Shown here in pieces: positions 51,289 to 61,500 of a stretch of DNA of 64,000 bases. Position 1 is the first letter of the stretch. The number at the start of each line of letters is the position of its first letter. The translations under genes were made by a program, and so were the position numbers. The DNA lies in NCBI GenBank assembly GCA_964561475.1, contig CAZLPU010000019.1:1-64000 (forward strand), in the 5' to 3' direction. The notes under the pieces were generated by a model, which was given only the letters and a program-made list of their open reading frames with translations, had not been told where the DNA came from and made no database searches. Source of the stretch: CAYUYV01 sp964561475. GTDB taxonomy: Bacteria; Pseudomonadota; Alphaproteobacteria; JAJFIK01.

Positions 51289-52546
51289 GGCTCGCCCTCC
51301 ACACACGGCAGTTGCGTCCCTGGTAAACGTGGACGGACTGATCGGACCAGGCGGGCTGCTGGCTCCGGATTCCAATTGGACAGCCAAGAGGTACATCCCG
51401 TCCGCGCTCCGACGGTTCATCGGCCCCATCAAGGTCAGCCACTTTGCTCAGCTCAAATACCATCTTGCGCGCGAGCCGGCTGTCGAAATGATAGGCATCC
51501 GTGAAATAGCTGAGGTCGCGGGTCAGCTCATTGTCGAAGTCCAAATCAACCACCGGTGCCAGACGAGCGAGTTTCCGGCGAAATTCCATGCTTCGCAGGA
51601 CAATGCCGTAATCCACCGCACGCCATTGCATGTCTGCGATCGTCGGTGGAATGACAAAGACCAGTTTCACACCGCTTTGGTGACACCACCGGGCTATCTC
51701 CTCGACGAGCCCGAAAAGGCTGTCGGAGAAGGTGAAGGAACCCCAATCATTCCGTGCACTTTTGCGCACCTGCCGCTCAAATTTTCCCGTAAGGTCACGG
51801 TCGGGACGTTCCGTATGCCAGAAACCTCTCCAAGGACCGAAGGTGATAAGATCCGATGCGGAGTGTTTGGTGCGCGGCCTTCTTTCAGGCGGGAGGATAC
51901 AACCGGCACACAAGTCAGGATCAAGCAGATTCTCAAGACTTGGGTCATTAAAGAGCGTCTGTGCTTTCGCACCAGCCACAGACCAAGGTAAAAGACCTCT
52001 GAGGCTGTCCAGGGTCTCTCCGTGCTGCTCCTCAATGAGCCGCCATCCCACACCAGCAACAAACCAGCTTGTGTAATAGGAAAGCGGATTGCGGGCCATG
52101 TGAACGGCTTCCGGAACACGGTTCAGACCACCCCTGTGCCCATCGTAAAAGCTGCGCAGGGGCAGGCTGACGATCAGGGTTTTGATGGGGACGTTTCTTT
52201 GTAAGTGTACAAATGTATCGTAAATCTCCGGGATCGTTGCACCGCCATAGGCGAAATTGTAAACGCCGTCGACGCTCAGTTCTTTCCAATACCGGTCCTG
52301 GAGAGCTCGCGCCCGGCTGTCTCCCAAAACAAAGTGCTCCGCCGTCTGCCGGGGAAACTCTATCATCTTCCACAAGGCGTAATGGGCCTTTTCGCTTACC
52401 GTTTTGCGGTCCAGACCGAGGCCGAACCGCTGGTTCATGGCGAATGGATCCACAAAGAAGTTGAAGGCTGCGGGTGCCGAACCCGCAACCATCAGAAGTA
52501 TGATGATCACCATATACGGTGTGACGTTGGGTCTTCTCGGTTTCAC
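51275..52546 (-). CDS. SGNH-hydrolase-like protein in the AlgX/AlgJ position
   Basis: 423 residues starting at GTG (52546), which has AGGGAG 6 bases upstream. One N-terminal membrane helix (MVIIILLMVAGSAPAAFNFF) anchors a periplasmic domain with FVLGDSRARAL (block I, Ser77) and SYFTDAYHFDSRLA near the C-terminus (DxxH, Asp350 and His353). These are the SGNH acyl-transfer/esterase blocks. AlgX and AlgJ O-acetylate alginate in the periplasm with acetyl groups from AlgI; this protein probably does the same, but its overall sequence is not clearly AlgX or AlgJ, and no carbohydrate-binding module is evident. The alg8 stop lies 165 bases upstream. Confidence 0.72.
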   Translation of the reverse strand: MKPRRPNVTPYMVIIILLMVAGSAPAAFNFFVDPFAMNQRFGLGLDRKTVSEKAHYALWKMIEFPRQTAEHFVLGDSRARALQDRYWKELSVDGVYNFAYGGATIPEIYDTFVHLQRNVPIKTLIVSLPLRSFYDGHRGGLNRVPEAVHMARNPLSYYTSWFVAGVGWRLIEEQHGETLDSLRGLLPWSVAGAKAQTLFNDPSLENLLDPDLCAGCILPPERRPRTKHSASDLITFGPWRGFWHTERPDRDLTGKFERQVRKSARNDWGSFTFSDSLFGLVEEIARWCHQSGVKLVFVIPPTIADMQWRAVDYGIVLRSMEFRRKLARLAPVVDLDFDNELTRDLSYFTDAYHFDSRLARKMVFELSKVADLDGADEPSERGRDVPLGCPIGIRSQQPAWSDQSVHVYQGRNCRVWRASHDQK

Positions 52547-52711
52547 AGGCCACTCCCTGATCAGTAAGATTGGATCCAAAGGGAGCAATGCCTGCGCCAC
52601 GGTCGACAGCGCAAAGGACAAGGATCTCCGCCCCTTTTCCGCTACCGGAGGGGTTTTCCGGAGGAGGGTGACGCAAAGTGCAATGGCAGGTGTCGCAGAT
52701 GGCTCGACAGG

Positions 52712-54313
52712 TCAGAAGAACAGAGAGCGGATCAGTGGCAGACCCGGTGCCGGCATCAGGCCGGTCAGGAGAATGACCAACGCGAACAGGGCGGTGACAT
52801 AGAGGGTGGTCAGATAGACCGCCATGGAGTCCCGGAACAGTTTGAGCAGCCTGCCCCCATCCACATCGGATTTCTGGTTCCCCCGGTTGGACCACCGCTG
52901 GGTTGCCAGCCGGAAAAAGCAATAGACCTTGACCGACGCATTGATAAGTTGATTGAGATACAGAATAATTGGATAGGCAAGGTGTATCTTGCGGGAGTAG
53001 GAAAACAGAAACAGTGACAGGAGCATCCGCGTGATGGCAATAAAGACCGTATACCCCAGAAGATAGCGCCAATCGATCAGAACGGCAGTCGAGACAGCCA
53101 GAACGGGGCTCACTAGCATTGTCCACATGGAGATGCGCTGATCCACCAGGCACCACCAGATGAAAAAGGGCATTCGACCCGGCCCCAGAGCGATCGCCCG
53201 AGAACCGTTACGAAGCATGTTGCCCGACCATCGCCGGAAGTTCTGAACCATGCGATCCAGACCGGAACCCTCAATGATTTCCACCGTGTAGCCAAGGGCA
53301 TCCGGCACATAGAGCATCTTGTGACCGCCTTTGAGCAGGTAATACCAAGTGCTCTTATCGTCGCCCGAGAGAAAGCGGAAGGTGCCCCATAACCAGTGCT
53401 CCAGATGATCCGCTTCCAGAAGGCGGATAAACTCCAACTGGAGTAAATGACGGGCACGGAATACGGACATACGCCCTGTCAATGTGAGAACACGGCCCGA
53501 GAGCGCGTGGGATTGCATGGCAATCCGCCGCTGGGCAAATCGCATGGTCAGCCACACCGCAATCCAACGGGGACCAATGCAGAGGACCTCTTCATCCGTG
53601 GTCACGGCCTGAAGCTTGGGATAGAGGGCAAAGAGCGGGAGACAGCGGCCGACACACCCCACATCCAGTATGAAGTCACCATCCATGAAGATGATCAAAT
53701 CATCAGGCTGAACACCGCCACGGTTCATTGCCCGCAGCACCAAACCGATCGCCAGACGCTTCCCTGGCTGGTTCTGGCGAATGATCCTGAGGGTGATATC
53801 CAGTTCGGACATTTCCCTGCGGAGTAGTCCCTCGATCAGGTCCTCATCATACCGGTCGCCGGAGCCGAGCCAGATTGTTCCGGGAACACCTGCTTCCCTC
53901 ACCTCCCGGCAAATGGACCGGATCACCCGCTCCGTGATGGTGCGCTCCTCCTTATAAGTGGTCATCATGAAATGGAGATGGCGCGGGCGCCAACCCTGCT
54001 GCCATAGGGCCGCACCATCCTTGCGCATTTTCGGATAGACGAAAGTCCCGTAAATTGCTGCACGGATTGTATGGGTGAACCACCAACCGTAGCGCCAGAT
54101 CCCAAGAAACCCAATCACCAGGGTAATTGTCTGGGTCCGGTTATCCCAGAAAACAGTCTCTACATACTGGGTGGCGACAAAGCAAAGGCCAAAATAGACG
54201 AACAGGCTGAACAACACCGTAGGCGTCCATTTGGCAAATCCCTGCGGCCTGAACGTGATCTCGTCGACCGGGTAGTTCTGCAGAGTTGCCCGCGCGACCT
54301 GATCCTTCGACAT
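52712..54313 (-). CDS. alg8: alginate (mannuronan) synthase Alg8
   Basis: Family-2 glycosyltransferase that polymerises GDP-mannuronate at the inner membrane. 533 residues (494 in P. aeruginosa). Membrane helices lie near 28-70 and in the last ~170 residues. The catalytic domain has HFMMTTYKEERTI, LGSGDRYDEDLI, DDLIIFMDGDFILD (metal-binding DGD), GDDKSTWYYLLKGG and NFRRWSGNMLRNGSRA (QxxRW-like). The C-terminal RLATQRWSNRG is typical of Alg8. Its ATG overlaps the alg44 stop by one base (TGATG), so synthase and its c-di-GMP-binding partner are coupled. Confidence 0.93.
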   Translation of the reverse strand: MSKDQVARATLQNYPVDEITFRPQGFAKWTPTVLFSLFVYFGLCFVATQYVETVFWDNRTQTITLVIGFLGIWRYGWWFTHTIRAAIYGTFVYPKMRKDGAALWQQGWRPRHLHFMMTTYKEERTITERVIRSICREVREAGVPGTIWLGSGDRYDEDLIEGLLRREMSELDITLRIIRQNQPGKRLAIGLVLRAMNRGGVQPDDLIIFMDGDFILDVGCVGRCLPLFALYPKLQAVTTDEEVLCIGPRWIAVWLTMRFAQRRIAMQSHALSGRVLTLTGRMSVFRARHLLQLEFIRLLEADHLEHWLWGTFRFLSGDDKSTWYYLLKGGHKMLYVPDALGYTVEIIEGSGLDRMVQNFRRWSGNMLRNGSRAIALGPGRMPFFIWWCLVDQRISMWTMLVSPVLAVSTAVLIDWRYLLGYTVFIAITRMLLSLFLFSYSRKIHLAYPIILYLNQLINASVKVYCFFRLATQRWSNRGNQKSDVDGGRLLKLFRDSMAVYLTTLYVTALFALVILLTGLMPAPGLPLIRSLFF

Positions 54314-55881
54314 CAGTTCAACCAACTCTGGAGCAGGCGGATCGGACCCAGACTGGTTGATTTCTCGAAGATGACCAGTGCCGGTTCACCGGTCTGCAAT
54401 ACACCCACTTCCGTAATCCCGATCTCGACGATTGCCGTCGGCGTTTCCTTATCCCGCCACTGATAATCACCCGAGACCTCATCGAAGAATGCTTCCGTGC
54501 GATTGATCTCTCGAATAACGCCGTCCACCCAGGTGTTCTTGGCACGCAGGAAAACCCTTGTGCTGTCACCAATCCTCAAATCGCCAACAACGGTTTGCGC
54601 CACGAATGCCCGCACATGCTCCGTACCGACCTGTTCCAGGGTCAGGATCGCGTCTCCCTGCCTCGTGAAATTGCCTTCCGCTGCCGTGACGGCGACAACC
54701 CGTGCAGGCCAACTCGCGCGAACAATCAATCGGGCCTGACTTTCCTTGAGGAGAGCAAGGGTCTGTCTCGCCGCTGCCACTTCCCCCCGCGCTCTGACCA
54801 CGGCAGCGGTGGTATCGATCTTTTCACCAACGAACCGCCCGCCGGTGAAGAGGTCGTCCCCCTGAGTTTCCTGGTACAGTGTCTCCAGCTCATTCAGATG
54901 AATGTCCTTGCGTTCCAGTTCAGACTCCAGGGCAGTGATCTTACTGCGGATGATATCCACCTGCGACTGGGTGGTCCAACCCTTGCGCCGAAGCTCCATC
55001 TGTGCGGCAAGCTGGCGTCTCGAACCGCCGATCTCGCTTCGCAGGGCCCGGATCTGTGACTTCATCTGGGCAATATTGTTCCGGGCAATCAGGTTGTAGC
55101 CCTTGGCCCTGGCGGCGGCCTGGCGGGCCAGGATCTCCTGCTCCTCCAACTCCGCTTCTGCCAGGGCAAGAGCCCGCATGGCATCACGAACGTCCTCGTC
55201 CAGATCCTGATCCTGCATGCGCATGAGGATCTCACCACGCTTGACAACCTGTTGGGGCACAACCCGAATATCCAGAATCCTGCCCCTCGACGGCGAGGTC
55301 AGGTCAACAGTCTCCGCACTGATGACTGCAGTATCCACCTGCATGTGAAACAGGGCTGAGTAGATTGCAAGCCCGACATAGCTGAAGACGAAAGCCCCGA
55401 GAAAGAGGTAGAAGACCGACATTCCAATCGTCTTCAAGGGCCACCGGCGTACTGGAATTTCATTCTTTGGATTGGTGTCGGGCTTGGTTGATACCGGCGT
55501 GACTGGAACATCAATACGCTGAATGGTGTCTTCCACCGGAACCATGGAGCCACGGACCAGTTCTTCAATAAAGTGGCTCATCAGGGCTTTCTGCCGGTCG
55601 TCCAGATCCAGAAATTCAACCGCAAACGTCCCTTCCGGTACATCAACGCGAACCGTCCGGGCAATCACCCGGTATGAAACAAAAAAGCCTTGGAATGGAA
55701 TGGACAGATGATATGCCGCCTCCTGACCCAATTCGATTTCCGGACCGGCAGGGGTATCGGCGAGGAATCCACCAAGGGACCAGTTGCGAATCCGAATCCG
55801 GCATCCCTCGCGCGTTGCTCCGATCGGGGCCGTGACCCGATGAAAACGACGCTGACATGGACGTTCACGGACTACCTTCAT
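54313..55881 (-). CDS. alg44: PilZ-HlyD alginate co-polymerase Alg44
   Basis: 522 residues. An N-terminal PilZ domain (about 8-120) carries the c-di-GMP-binding arginines in QRRFHRV (Arg11, Arg15) and NWSLGG (NxSxxG). One transmembrane helix (about 153-180, FYLFLGAFVFSYVGLAIYSA) is followed by an HlyD/biotinyl-lipoyl-like periplasmic part with SRGRILDIRVVPQQVV, a long coiled coil (220-350) and VEQVGTEHVRAFVAQ-type strands. This is the Alg44 layout; binding of c-di-GMP turns on Alg8. It is ~130 residues longer than P. aeruginosa Alg44 (389), mostly in the coiled coil. Confidence 0.92.
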   Translation of the reverse strand: MKVVRERPCQRRFHRVTAPIGATREGCRIRIRNWSLGGFLADTPAGPEIELGQEAAYHLSIPFQGFFVSYRVIARTVRVDVPEGTFAVEFLDLDDRQKALMSHFIEELVRGSMVPVEDTIQRIDVPVTPVSTKPDTNPKNEIPVRRWPLKTIGMSVFYLFLGAFVFSYVGLAIYSALFHMQVDTAVISAETVDLTSPSRGRILDIRVVPQQVVKRGEILMRMQDQDLDEDVRDAMRALALAEAELEEQEILARQAAARAKGYNLIARNNIAQMKSQIRALRSEIGGSRRQLAAQMELRRKGWTTQSQVDIIRSKITALESELERKDIHLNELETLYQETQGDDLFTGGRFVGEKIDTTAAVVRARGEVAAARQTLALLKESQARLIVRASWPARVVAVTAAEGNFTRQGDAILTLEQVGTEHVRAFVAQTVVGDLRIGDSTRVFLRAKNTWVDGVIREINRTEAFFDEVSGDYQWRDKETPTAIVEIGITEVGVLQTGEPALVIFEKSTSLGPIRLLQSWLN

Positions 55882-56031
55882 GGACTCATTCCGCAGCAGA
55901 GGTATCCGTGCCCCGCAGGGATTATACCGTTGAGTGCCAGGTCAAAATCGAAGGGAACGCTTCCCTTCCGGCCTGGCGTGAACACCGCCTGGCTCCCATT
56001 CTGCGGCACTTGCTCGTGCATTTCGGGAGGC

Positions 56032-56592
56032 TCACAGGAGGCCGTGGATCTTTCCAAGACCGACAGCCGCCACATGATTGTTGAGGCAAATGGCACCGGA
56101 CCGGACAAAACCGCAAATCTCCTCCCCTGTCCGCCGCAACACCGCAATCTCTTCCAATTCATCCGGCTCCACTCTCTCGACCGGTGTCAGGTTCTTCGCA
56201 TGAAAGTAGTGTCCCGTGCCCGCACCAAGATTGCCATGCACACCCGCACTGCCCAGCGATGTCCAATCGGCGGCATGGAACCCGGTTTCTTCTGCCAGTT
56301 CACGCCTCGCCGCGGCCAATGGCGTCTCGCCTGGCTCCACAAGGCCGCCCTGAAGCGTGTAAGTATACCGCCCGATACCATGCTTATACTGACGGTTAAG
56401 GAGAAATCTCCCACCCTCGCATTCTGCCAGGATCGCAACAAAGTCCGGAAGAATAAGACGGTGAAAGTCTTCAATCTCCTTGCCAGAAGGTAAAGACACC
56501 TTCTGAACCCTAAGCTCCATCCACGGGCGGGAGACATAGACGGTGCGTTCGTCCAGCACCCGCCACGGCACTTCCCGGTCCCTCTCCGTCAT
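56032..56592 (-). CDS. Nudix hydrolase (ADP-ribose/nucleotide-sugar pyrophosphatase type)
   Basis: 186 residues with a full Nudix box, GGLVEPGETPLAAARRELAE followed by ETGF (about 82-104): G-x5-E-x7-R-E-x-x-E-E-x-G. Upstream are LNRQYKHGIGRYTYTLQ and downstream FHAKNLTPVERVEPDELEEI, as in ADP-ribose and GDP-mannose pyrophosphatases. It lies 150 bases ahead of alg44 on the same strand, opposite algD across a shared control region. A role in clearing GDP-mannose or related nucleotide sugars would fit this context but is inference. The ATG at 56592 has a GGGGGAT-type site. Confidence 0.85.
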   Translation of the reverse strand: MTERDREVPWRVLDERTVYVSRPWMELRVQKVSLPSGKEIEDFHRLILPDFVAILAECEGGRFLLNRQYKHGIGRYTYTLQGGLVEPGETPLAAARRELAEETGFHAADWTSLGSAGVHGNLGAGTGHYFHAKNLTPVERVEPDELEEIAVLRRTGEEICGFVRSGAICLNNHVAAVGLGKIHGLL

Positions 56593-56966
56593 GGCCCATA
56601 TCCCCCATCCTGCGCGTTCACGGACGTTACCCCTATCAGGTTAGGCTTAGCTGAAGGTAAGCTTGGTCATCACCATTGCCTCATCCGCACCACTCCATGG
56701 CCGATCCGTTCTTGGTCAGGATACCCATCAGTCCCTTTCACACTCCGTAACAGGACGGTAACAGGTCCGGGATCGGCTGGGGATGTCTGCCATTTCGGAA
56801 GGGTCTCCCAAAGTGCAAAAGCGGAATGGGCGGATCGACAGACAGCAACCCCATAAAACCCTATAATATACTGTTTTTATTGAGTTATTTTCTTGAGATA
56901 GTTTGGCTGCAGCCCTGCATCCCTCTCTGCCCAGTACGGCGAGACGTCAAATGAGGGATACGGACG
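56593..56966. other. divergent control region between the Nudix-alg44 operon and algD
   Basis: 374 bases. Contents: a direct repeat GTAACAGG at 56747-56754 and 56758-56765 (11-base period, one helical turn), which suits a dimeric regulator; an AT-rich stretch 56853-56900 with TATAAT at 56862-56867 but no good -35; and the sigma54-type element at 56903-56919. No promoter for the Nudix side was clearly seen. Confidence 0.5.
56903..56919 (+). promoter_or_regulatory. putative sigma54 (-24/-12) promoter of algD
   Basis: TTGGCTGCAGCCCTGCA matches the -24 TTGGC and -12 TGCA elements with the invariant GG and GC at the correct 12-base separation. The start would fall near 56930, about 37 bases before algD. 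A sigma54 activator gene lies just downstream in the same cluster (62131-63576). Confidence 0.55.
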
Positions 56967-58385
56967 ATGGACAATGTCATCACACTGCAAGCTGCTGCCC
57001 TGACTTCTTCTGTTGCAAATCGGTCGGCGGCAGCCCCGTCACCCCACCGCCAGCCGCTCAGCATCTTTGGTCTGGGTTATGTCGGCTCCGTTTCCATGGC
57101 CTGCTTCGCGGATCGCGGTCATGGGGTGATCGGGGTTGATCCGGACCACCGGAAAACCGCACGGATTGCCCAAGGTGAGTCTCCGATTGTGGAAAAGGAC
57201 CTGAACGAACTGCTCCACGACGGTGTCCAGGAAGGCCGCATCTCGGTTTCCGCAAGTGCCGCCTATGCGGTCCTCAACTCCAACATCAGCTTTGTCTGTG
57301 TGGGAACACCAAGCACGCCTGACGGACGGTGTGACCTCAGCTATCTGAAGGCTGTCTGTAATGACATCGGTACAACCCTCGCCGATAAGGATGGCTTCCA
57401 CGTGATTGCGTTCCGGAGCACTGTATCCCCTGGCGCGTGCCGAAAAACCCTGATCCCGATCCTGGAAGAGGCGTCCGGCAAAACTGTCGGCGTTGACTTC
57501 GGCGTTGCATTCCACCCTGAATTTCTGCGGGAGGCCACCGCCGTCGATGACTTCCGCAACCCGCCGAAAACGGTGGTAGGTGCAACGGACCTGCGCACCG
57601 CACGGATGATCGGTGATCTCTATGCCGGCATTGATGATGAGCCGATCTTCACCAGTGTTGAAGCAGCGGAAATGGTCAAGTATGTGGACAATTGCTGGCA
57701 CGCAACCAAAGTGGCCTTTGCGAATGAAGTCGGGCGTCTGTGCAAGGCCCTCAACGTGGACAGTCACGATGTGATGGACGTATTCGTTCAGGATACCAAG
57801 CTCAACTTGTCCGCGTACTACATGAAGCCGGGTTTTGCCTTTGGTGGTTCCTGTCTGCCGAAAGATGTGCGCGGCCTCGCCCGGGTCAGCAGCGATATGG
57901 GCGTTGAGGTGCCATTACTCGACAGCCTGATTCCCAGCAACAAGGCACACATTGACCACGCCATGGGCCTCGTCAAGAAAGCCGGAGCCAAGAAGGTCGC
58001 CATGCTGGGTATTACATTCAAACCGGGAACGGACGACCTGCGGGAGAGTCCCATGCTGACCCTCCTCGATCAGCTTCTCGCCAGCGGCATCGATGTTCAG
58101 GTCTATGATGCCAATGTACAGTGTACGGGCAAACTCGGCCACTACCTTCAGCACGCCAAAGCCGATGACGGCCAGGGCGCACGGATTGAAGCTGTCATGG
58201 AGGACCTTCTCCACGAATCGGCATCAGACGCATTACGCGGTTGCGACACAGTCATCATGGCCCATGGGACACCGGATATGAAGAAGGCCATCGCCCGCCT
58301 GCCCGACCGGGTCACGGTTATCGATCTTGCACGGGTGGACCGGCAAAAGGAAGCTCGCGGCAGCTATAAGGGGCTCTGCTGGTAA
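56967..58385 (+). CDS. algD: GDP-mannose 6-dehydrogenase
   Basis: AlgD oxidises GDP-mannose to GDP-mannuronate, the committed step of alginate synthesis, with two NAD+. 472 residues (436 in P. aeruginosa); the extra ~28 at the N-terminus precede the Rossmann loop GLGYVG (35-40). Family motifs are CVGTPSTPDGRCDLSYL, FRSTVSPGACRKTL, FHPEFLREATAVDDF, AEMVKYVDNCWHATKVAFAN and the catalytic FGGSCLPKD with Cys296 (equivalent to Cys268). The C-terminal part has GITFKPGTDDLRESP. The ATG at 56967 has GAGGG upstream. It is divergent from the polymerase operon and followed by a terminator. Confidence 0.95.
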   Translation: MDNVITLQAAALTSSVANRSAAAPSPHRQPLSIFGLGYVGSVSMACFADRGHGVIGVDPDHRKTARIAQGESPIVEKDLNELLHDGVQEGRISVSASAAYAVLNSNISFVCVGTPSTPDGRCDLSYLKAVCNDIGTTLADKDGFHVIAFRSTVSPGACRKTLIPILEEASGKTVGVDFGVAFHPEFLREATAVDDFRNPPKTVVGATDLRTARMIGDLYAGIDDEPIFTSVEAAEMVKYVDNCWHATKVAFANEVGRLCKALNVDSHDVMDVFVQDTKLNLSAYYMKPGFAFGGSCLPKDVRGLARVSSDMGVEVPLLDSLIPSNKAHIDHAMGLVKKAGAKKVAMLGITFKPGTDDLRESPMLTLLDQLLASGIDVQVYDANVQCTGKLGHYLQHAKADDGQGARIEAVMEDLLHESASDALRGCDTVIMAHGTPDMKKAIARLPDRVTVIDLARVDRQKEARGSYKGLCW

Positions 58386-58412
58386 CCGGTTCATCTTTGG
58401 AATGAGTACCTG

Positions 58413-58450
58413 AAGCAAGACCGCCGCCGGCAAGGGCAGGTCTTGCTTTA
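58413..58450 (+). terminator. terminator after algD
   Basis: A perfect 10-bp stem AAGCAAGACC/GGTCTTGCTT (58413-58422 with 58439-58448) is followed by TACTTTT. It lies 28 bases after the algD stop and separates algD from the kinase gene. Confidence 0.7.
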
Positions 58451-58502
58451 CTTTTCCATGGCATACAAACCCCGTGGGGTGGCAGCCGGGAGAAAGTGTA
58501 TC

Positions 58503-61500
58503 GTGCCAGAAAAAGACGCGTTCAGCGGAGGCGGCGGAGAGGGGGCACGCCTCGCCGCTCTGCACAGTTACAATATCTGTGACACCGGACCCGAAGAGGT
58601 CTTTGACCGGATCACCCGTACAGCGGCAATGGTGTTCGATGCGCCGATGTGCGCGCTTTCCCTGGTCACCGAGGACCGGCAGTGGTTCAAATCCCGCATT
58701 GGCATTGATGCTTCCGAAACACCCAGGGATCTTGCCTTCTGCAGTCATACCATTTTGAGTGATGACGTGCTGGTGGTCACCGATGCCAAGACGGATACGC
58801 GGTTCAAGGACAATGCTCTTGTTCAGGGGCCGCCCTATATCCGTTTTTATGCTGGCGCCCCAATCACCACGCCCGACGGTTACAGATTGGGTGCCCTATG
58901 TGTTCTTGACCGCAGAGCCCGCGCACCGCTCAGCCCGCAGCAACGCCAGGCTCTGTCGGATCTAGCCGGAATGGTGGGAGACGCCCTCGAAACCCGGAGG
59001 AACAATACCGGTCTGAGGAGAGCGCGGGATTTGATCCGGGATGTGGTTGATCTCATTCCAGATGAAGTTCTTGTCTTCGATGCCAAGGGTGATTTCTTGA
59101 CTGCGAATGTCAGGGGCAGCGCGTGGCTTGACCAGACCCTGAACAAATCCGCATCTCCCCTGACCTATTCAAGAATTGTCGCCACGCTGGCTGAAAACTG
59201 GACCTTGACAGAAGAGACCATCAGCAAGTGTGATACTGATTTTCAGAGTGCCCTGGAAAGGATCTTTACGGAGACCACCGGTCAGGTGGACCTGAGGTCG
59301 GCGCAGGGCGTTTACCTGCGCACAACCATGTGCAGGACCGCGGGCGGTGAACGGGTCATGGTCCTGCGTGATCTAAGCGAAACCGCTCGCAGGCTGCGGG
59401 AAACGCTCTGGTCCAAGACGGTGATTGATGAGGTGGAGCGTCTGGCCCGAATTGGCTATTTCGTCTTTGAAGCAGAAACTCTGGAAACATCGTTTCTGTC
59501 ACCGGGGCTCAAAGCCCTGGCGCCGACGCTGCCAAGCCACGATCATGTTCAGGGTCTTGATGAACTGCTGGAGCGCGTGCATCCCGATGACCGGGAACAC
59601 GTTCAGCAGGCCGTCGCCGATACGCTGAACGGGCGGACCAATCTCAACCTTGAACTCCGGACACTGACTGCCGATGGAAAGATTGAATATCTCTGGCTTT
59701 CCGACGCCAGAATTATCGATCCGGAGACGAACCGGGAACACAGAATCGGTATCGTACAGGACATCACGGAACGGATCGAAAAGGAGTCCGCCCTCCGGCG
59801 CAGTGTCGCCATGCGGGATGCCGTCCGTGAAAGCGCCCTGGATTGCATCATCACCATCAATGACTCCGGTGATATTGTTGATTTCAATAATGCGGCATCC
59901 CGTGTTTTCGGCTATCCGATCCCCTATGCCATTGGCCGACGGTTGAGTGATCTCATCATTCCTCCGGGATTGCGTGCGCTCCACGATCGTGGTTTGAGCC
60001 ACTATATGGCAACGGGTGAGCATAAAGTCCTTGGCAAGAGAATTGAGATTACGGGAATGCGCGCGGACGGCTCCGAAATTCCTGTGGAGCTGGCCATCAC
60101 CCCCTTCGAGGTCGACGGGACCCAGTTTTTTACTGCCTATCTTCGTGATATCTCTGAGCGGATCAAGTCAGAAGCGCTGTTGAGGAAGAGCGAAGACAGC
60201 TTGGCCCAAGCCCAGGAAATCGCCCAGCTTGGCAGTTGGGAATGGGACATCATCGAGGACAAGTTCGAATGGTCCCGACAGGTGTCAAAGATCCTTGGTC
60301 TGCCTGAGGATCAATCCCTGACATTTTCCGATTACATCGGCAGTATCCATCATGACGACCGCCACAAGGTGGAAAGCCTGATCGAAACCCATATCAGGCG
60401 TGGCCGAAATTACGAGATCGAGCACAGGATCTTGCAGCCGGATGGTGATGTCCGAACGATATTCGGGAAGGGCATCCCGAAGTTCGACGAGACCGGTGCG
60501 CTGATCAGGGTGTTTGGCACTGTCCAGGATGTGACAGCCATCAGGGATAGTGAGATCGAACTCAAGGAGGCCAAGGAGGCCGCCGAGGCGGCAAGTCGGG
60601 CCAAATCCGGGTTCCTGGCGACCATGAGCCATGAAATCAGGACACCCCTCAACGGTATCATCGGTGGACTGAACCTCCTGAGAGATACGGAACTCTCAGT
60701 TGAGCAGCGGGGCCACACCGAACTGGCCCTTCAGTCCGGGGAGAGCCTCCTGACCTTGATCAACGACCTGTTGGATTTCTCCAAGATCGAGGCAGGTCAT
60801 CTGGAATTGGAGTTCATGCCCTTCGAGCTTCGGGATCTTGTCTATCGTTCGGTGGAAATTCTGGGCCCCCTTGCCCAGGCCAAGGGTCTGCCAATCTTCT
60901 CGGATATTTCCAATGTCCTCCCCTTCGGCATCCGTTCAGATCCATCGCGGATCCGCCAGGTACTGATCAACCTGTTGTCCAACGCCATCAAGTTCACGAA
61001 TCAAGGACGGGTGGTCGTCCGTCTTTCTTCCAGAACCAGTGAAGAAGAAGAAGACGGACAGGTCTGGCTTCGTTTCGAGGTCGAGGACACGGGCATCGGG
61101 ATTCCCGCAGACCATCAAAATCTTCTGTTTTCGGAGTTTCAGCAGCTTGATACGTCGTACACCCGGAGATTCGGGGGAACCGGACTTGGCCTCGCCATTT
61201 CCCAGCGTCTTGTGCACGCTTTGGGCGGTTCCATCGGGGTGAACAGTACTGAAGGCAGAGGAAGCTGTTTCTGGTTCGAGATCCCGGCGGAAGTGACCAA
61301 GATTGTGGAGCCCACTGGGACCGATGCGGACGGTGTGGAACCGGACGCCTTGGATGGCCGGATCCTTCTGGTTGAAGACAGTCAGACCAATGCCTATGTG
61401 GCGCAGACCCTTTTGCGGCGCAAGGGGGCGATTGTCGATCATGTCAGCAATGGGCTCGAGGCGCTCCGAGCCGTCGGCGAACGCTCTTATGATATCGTGC

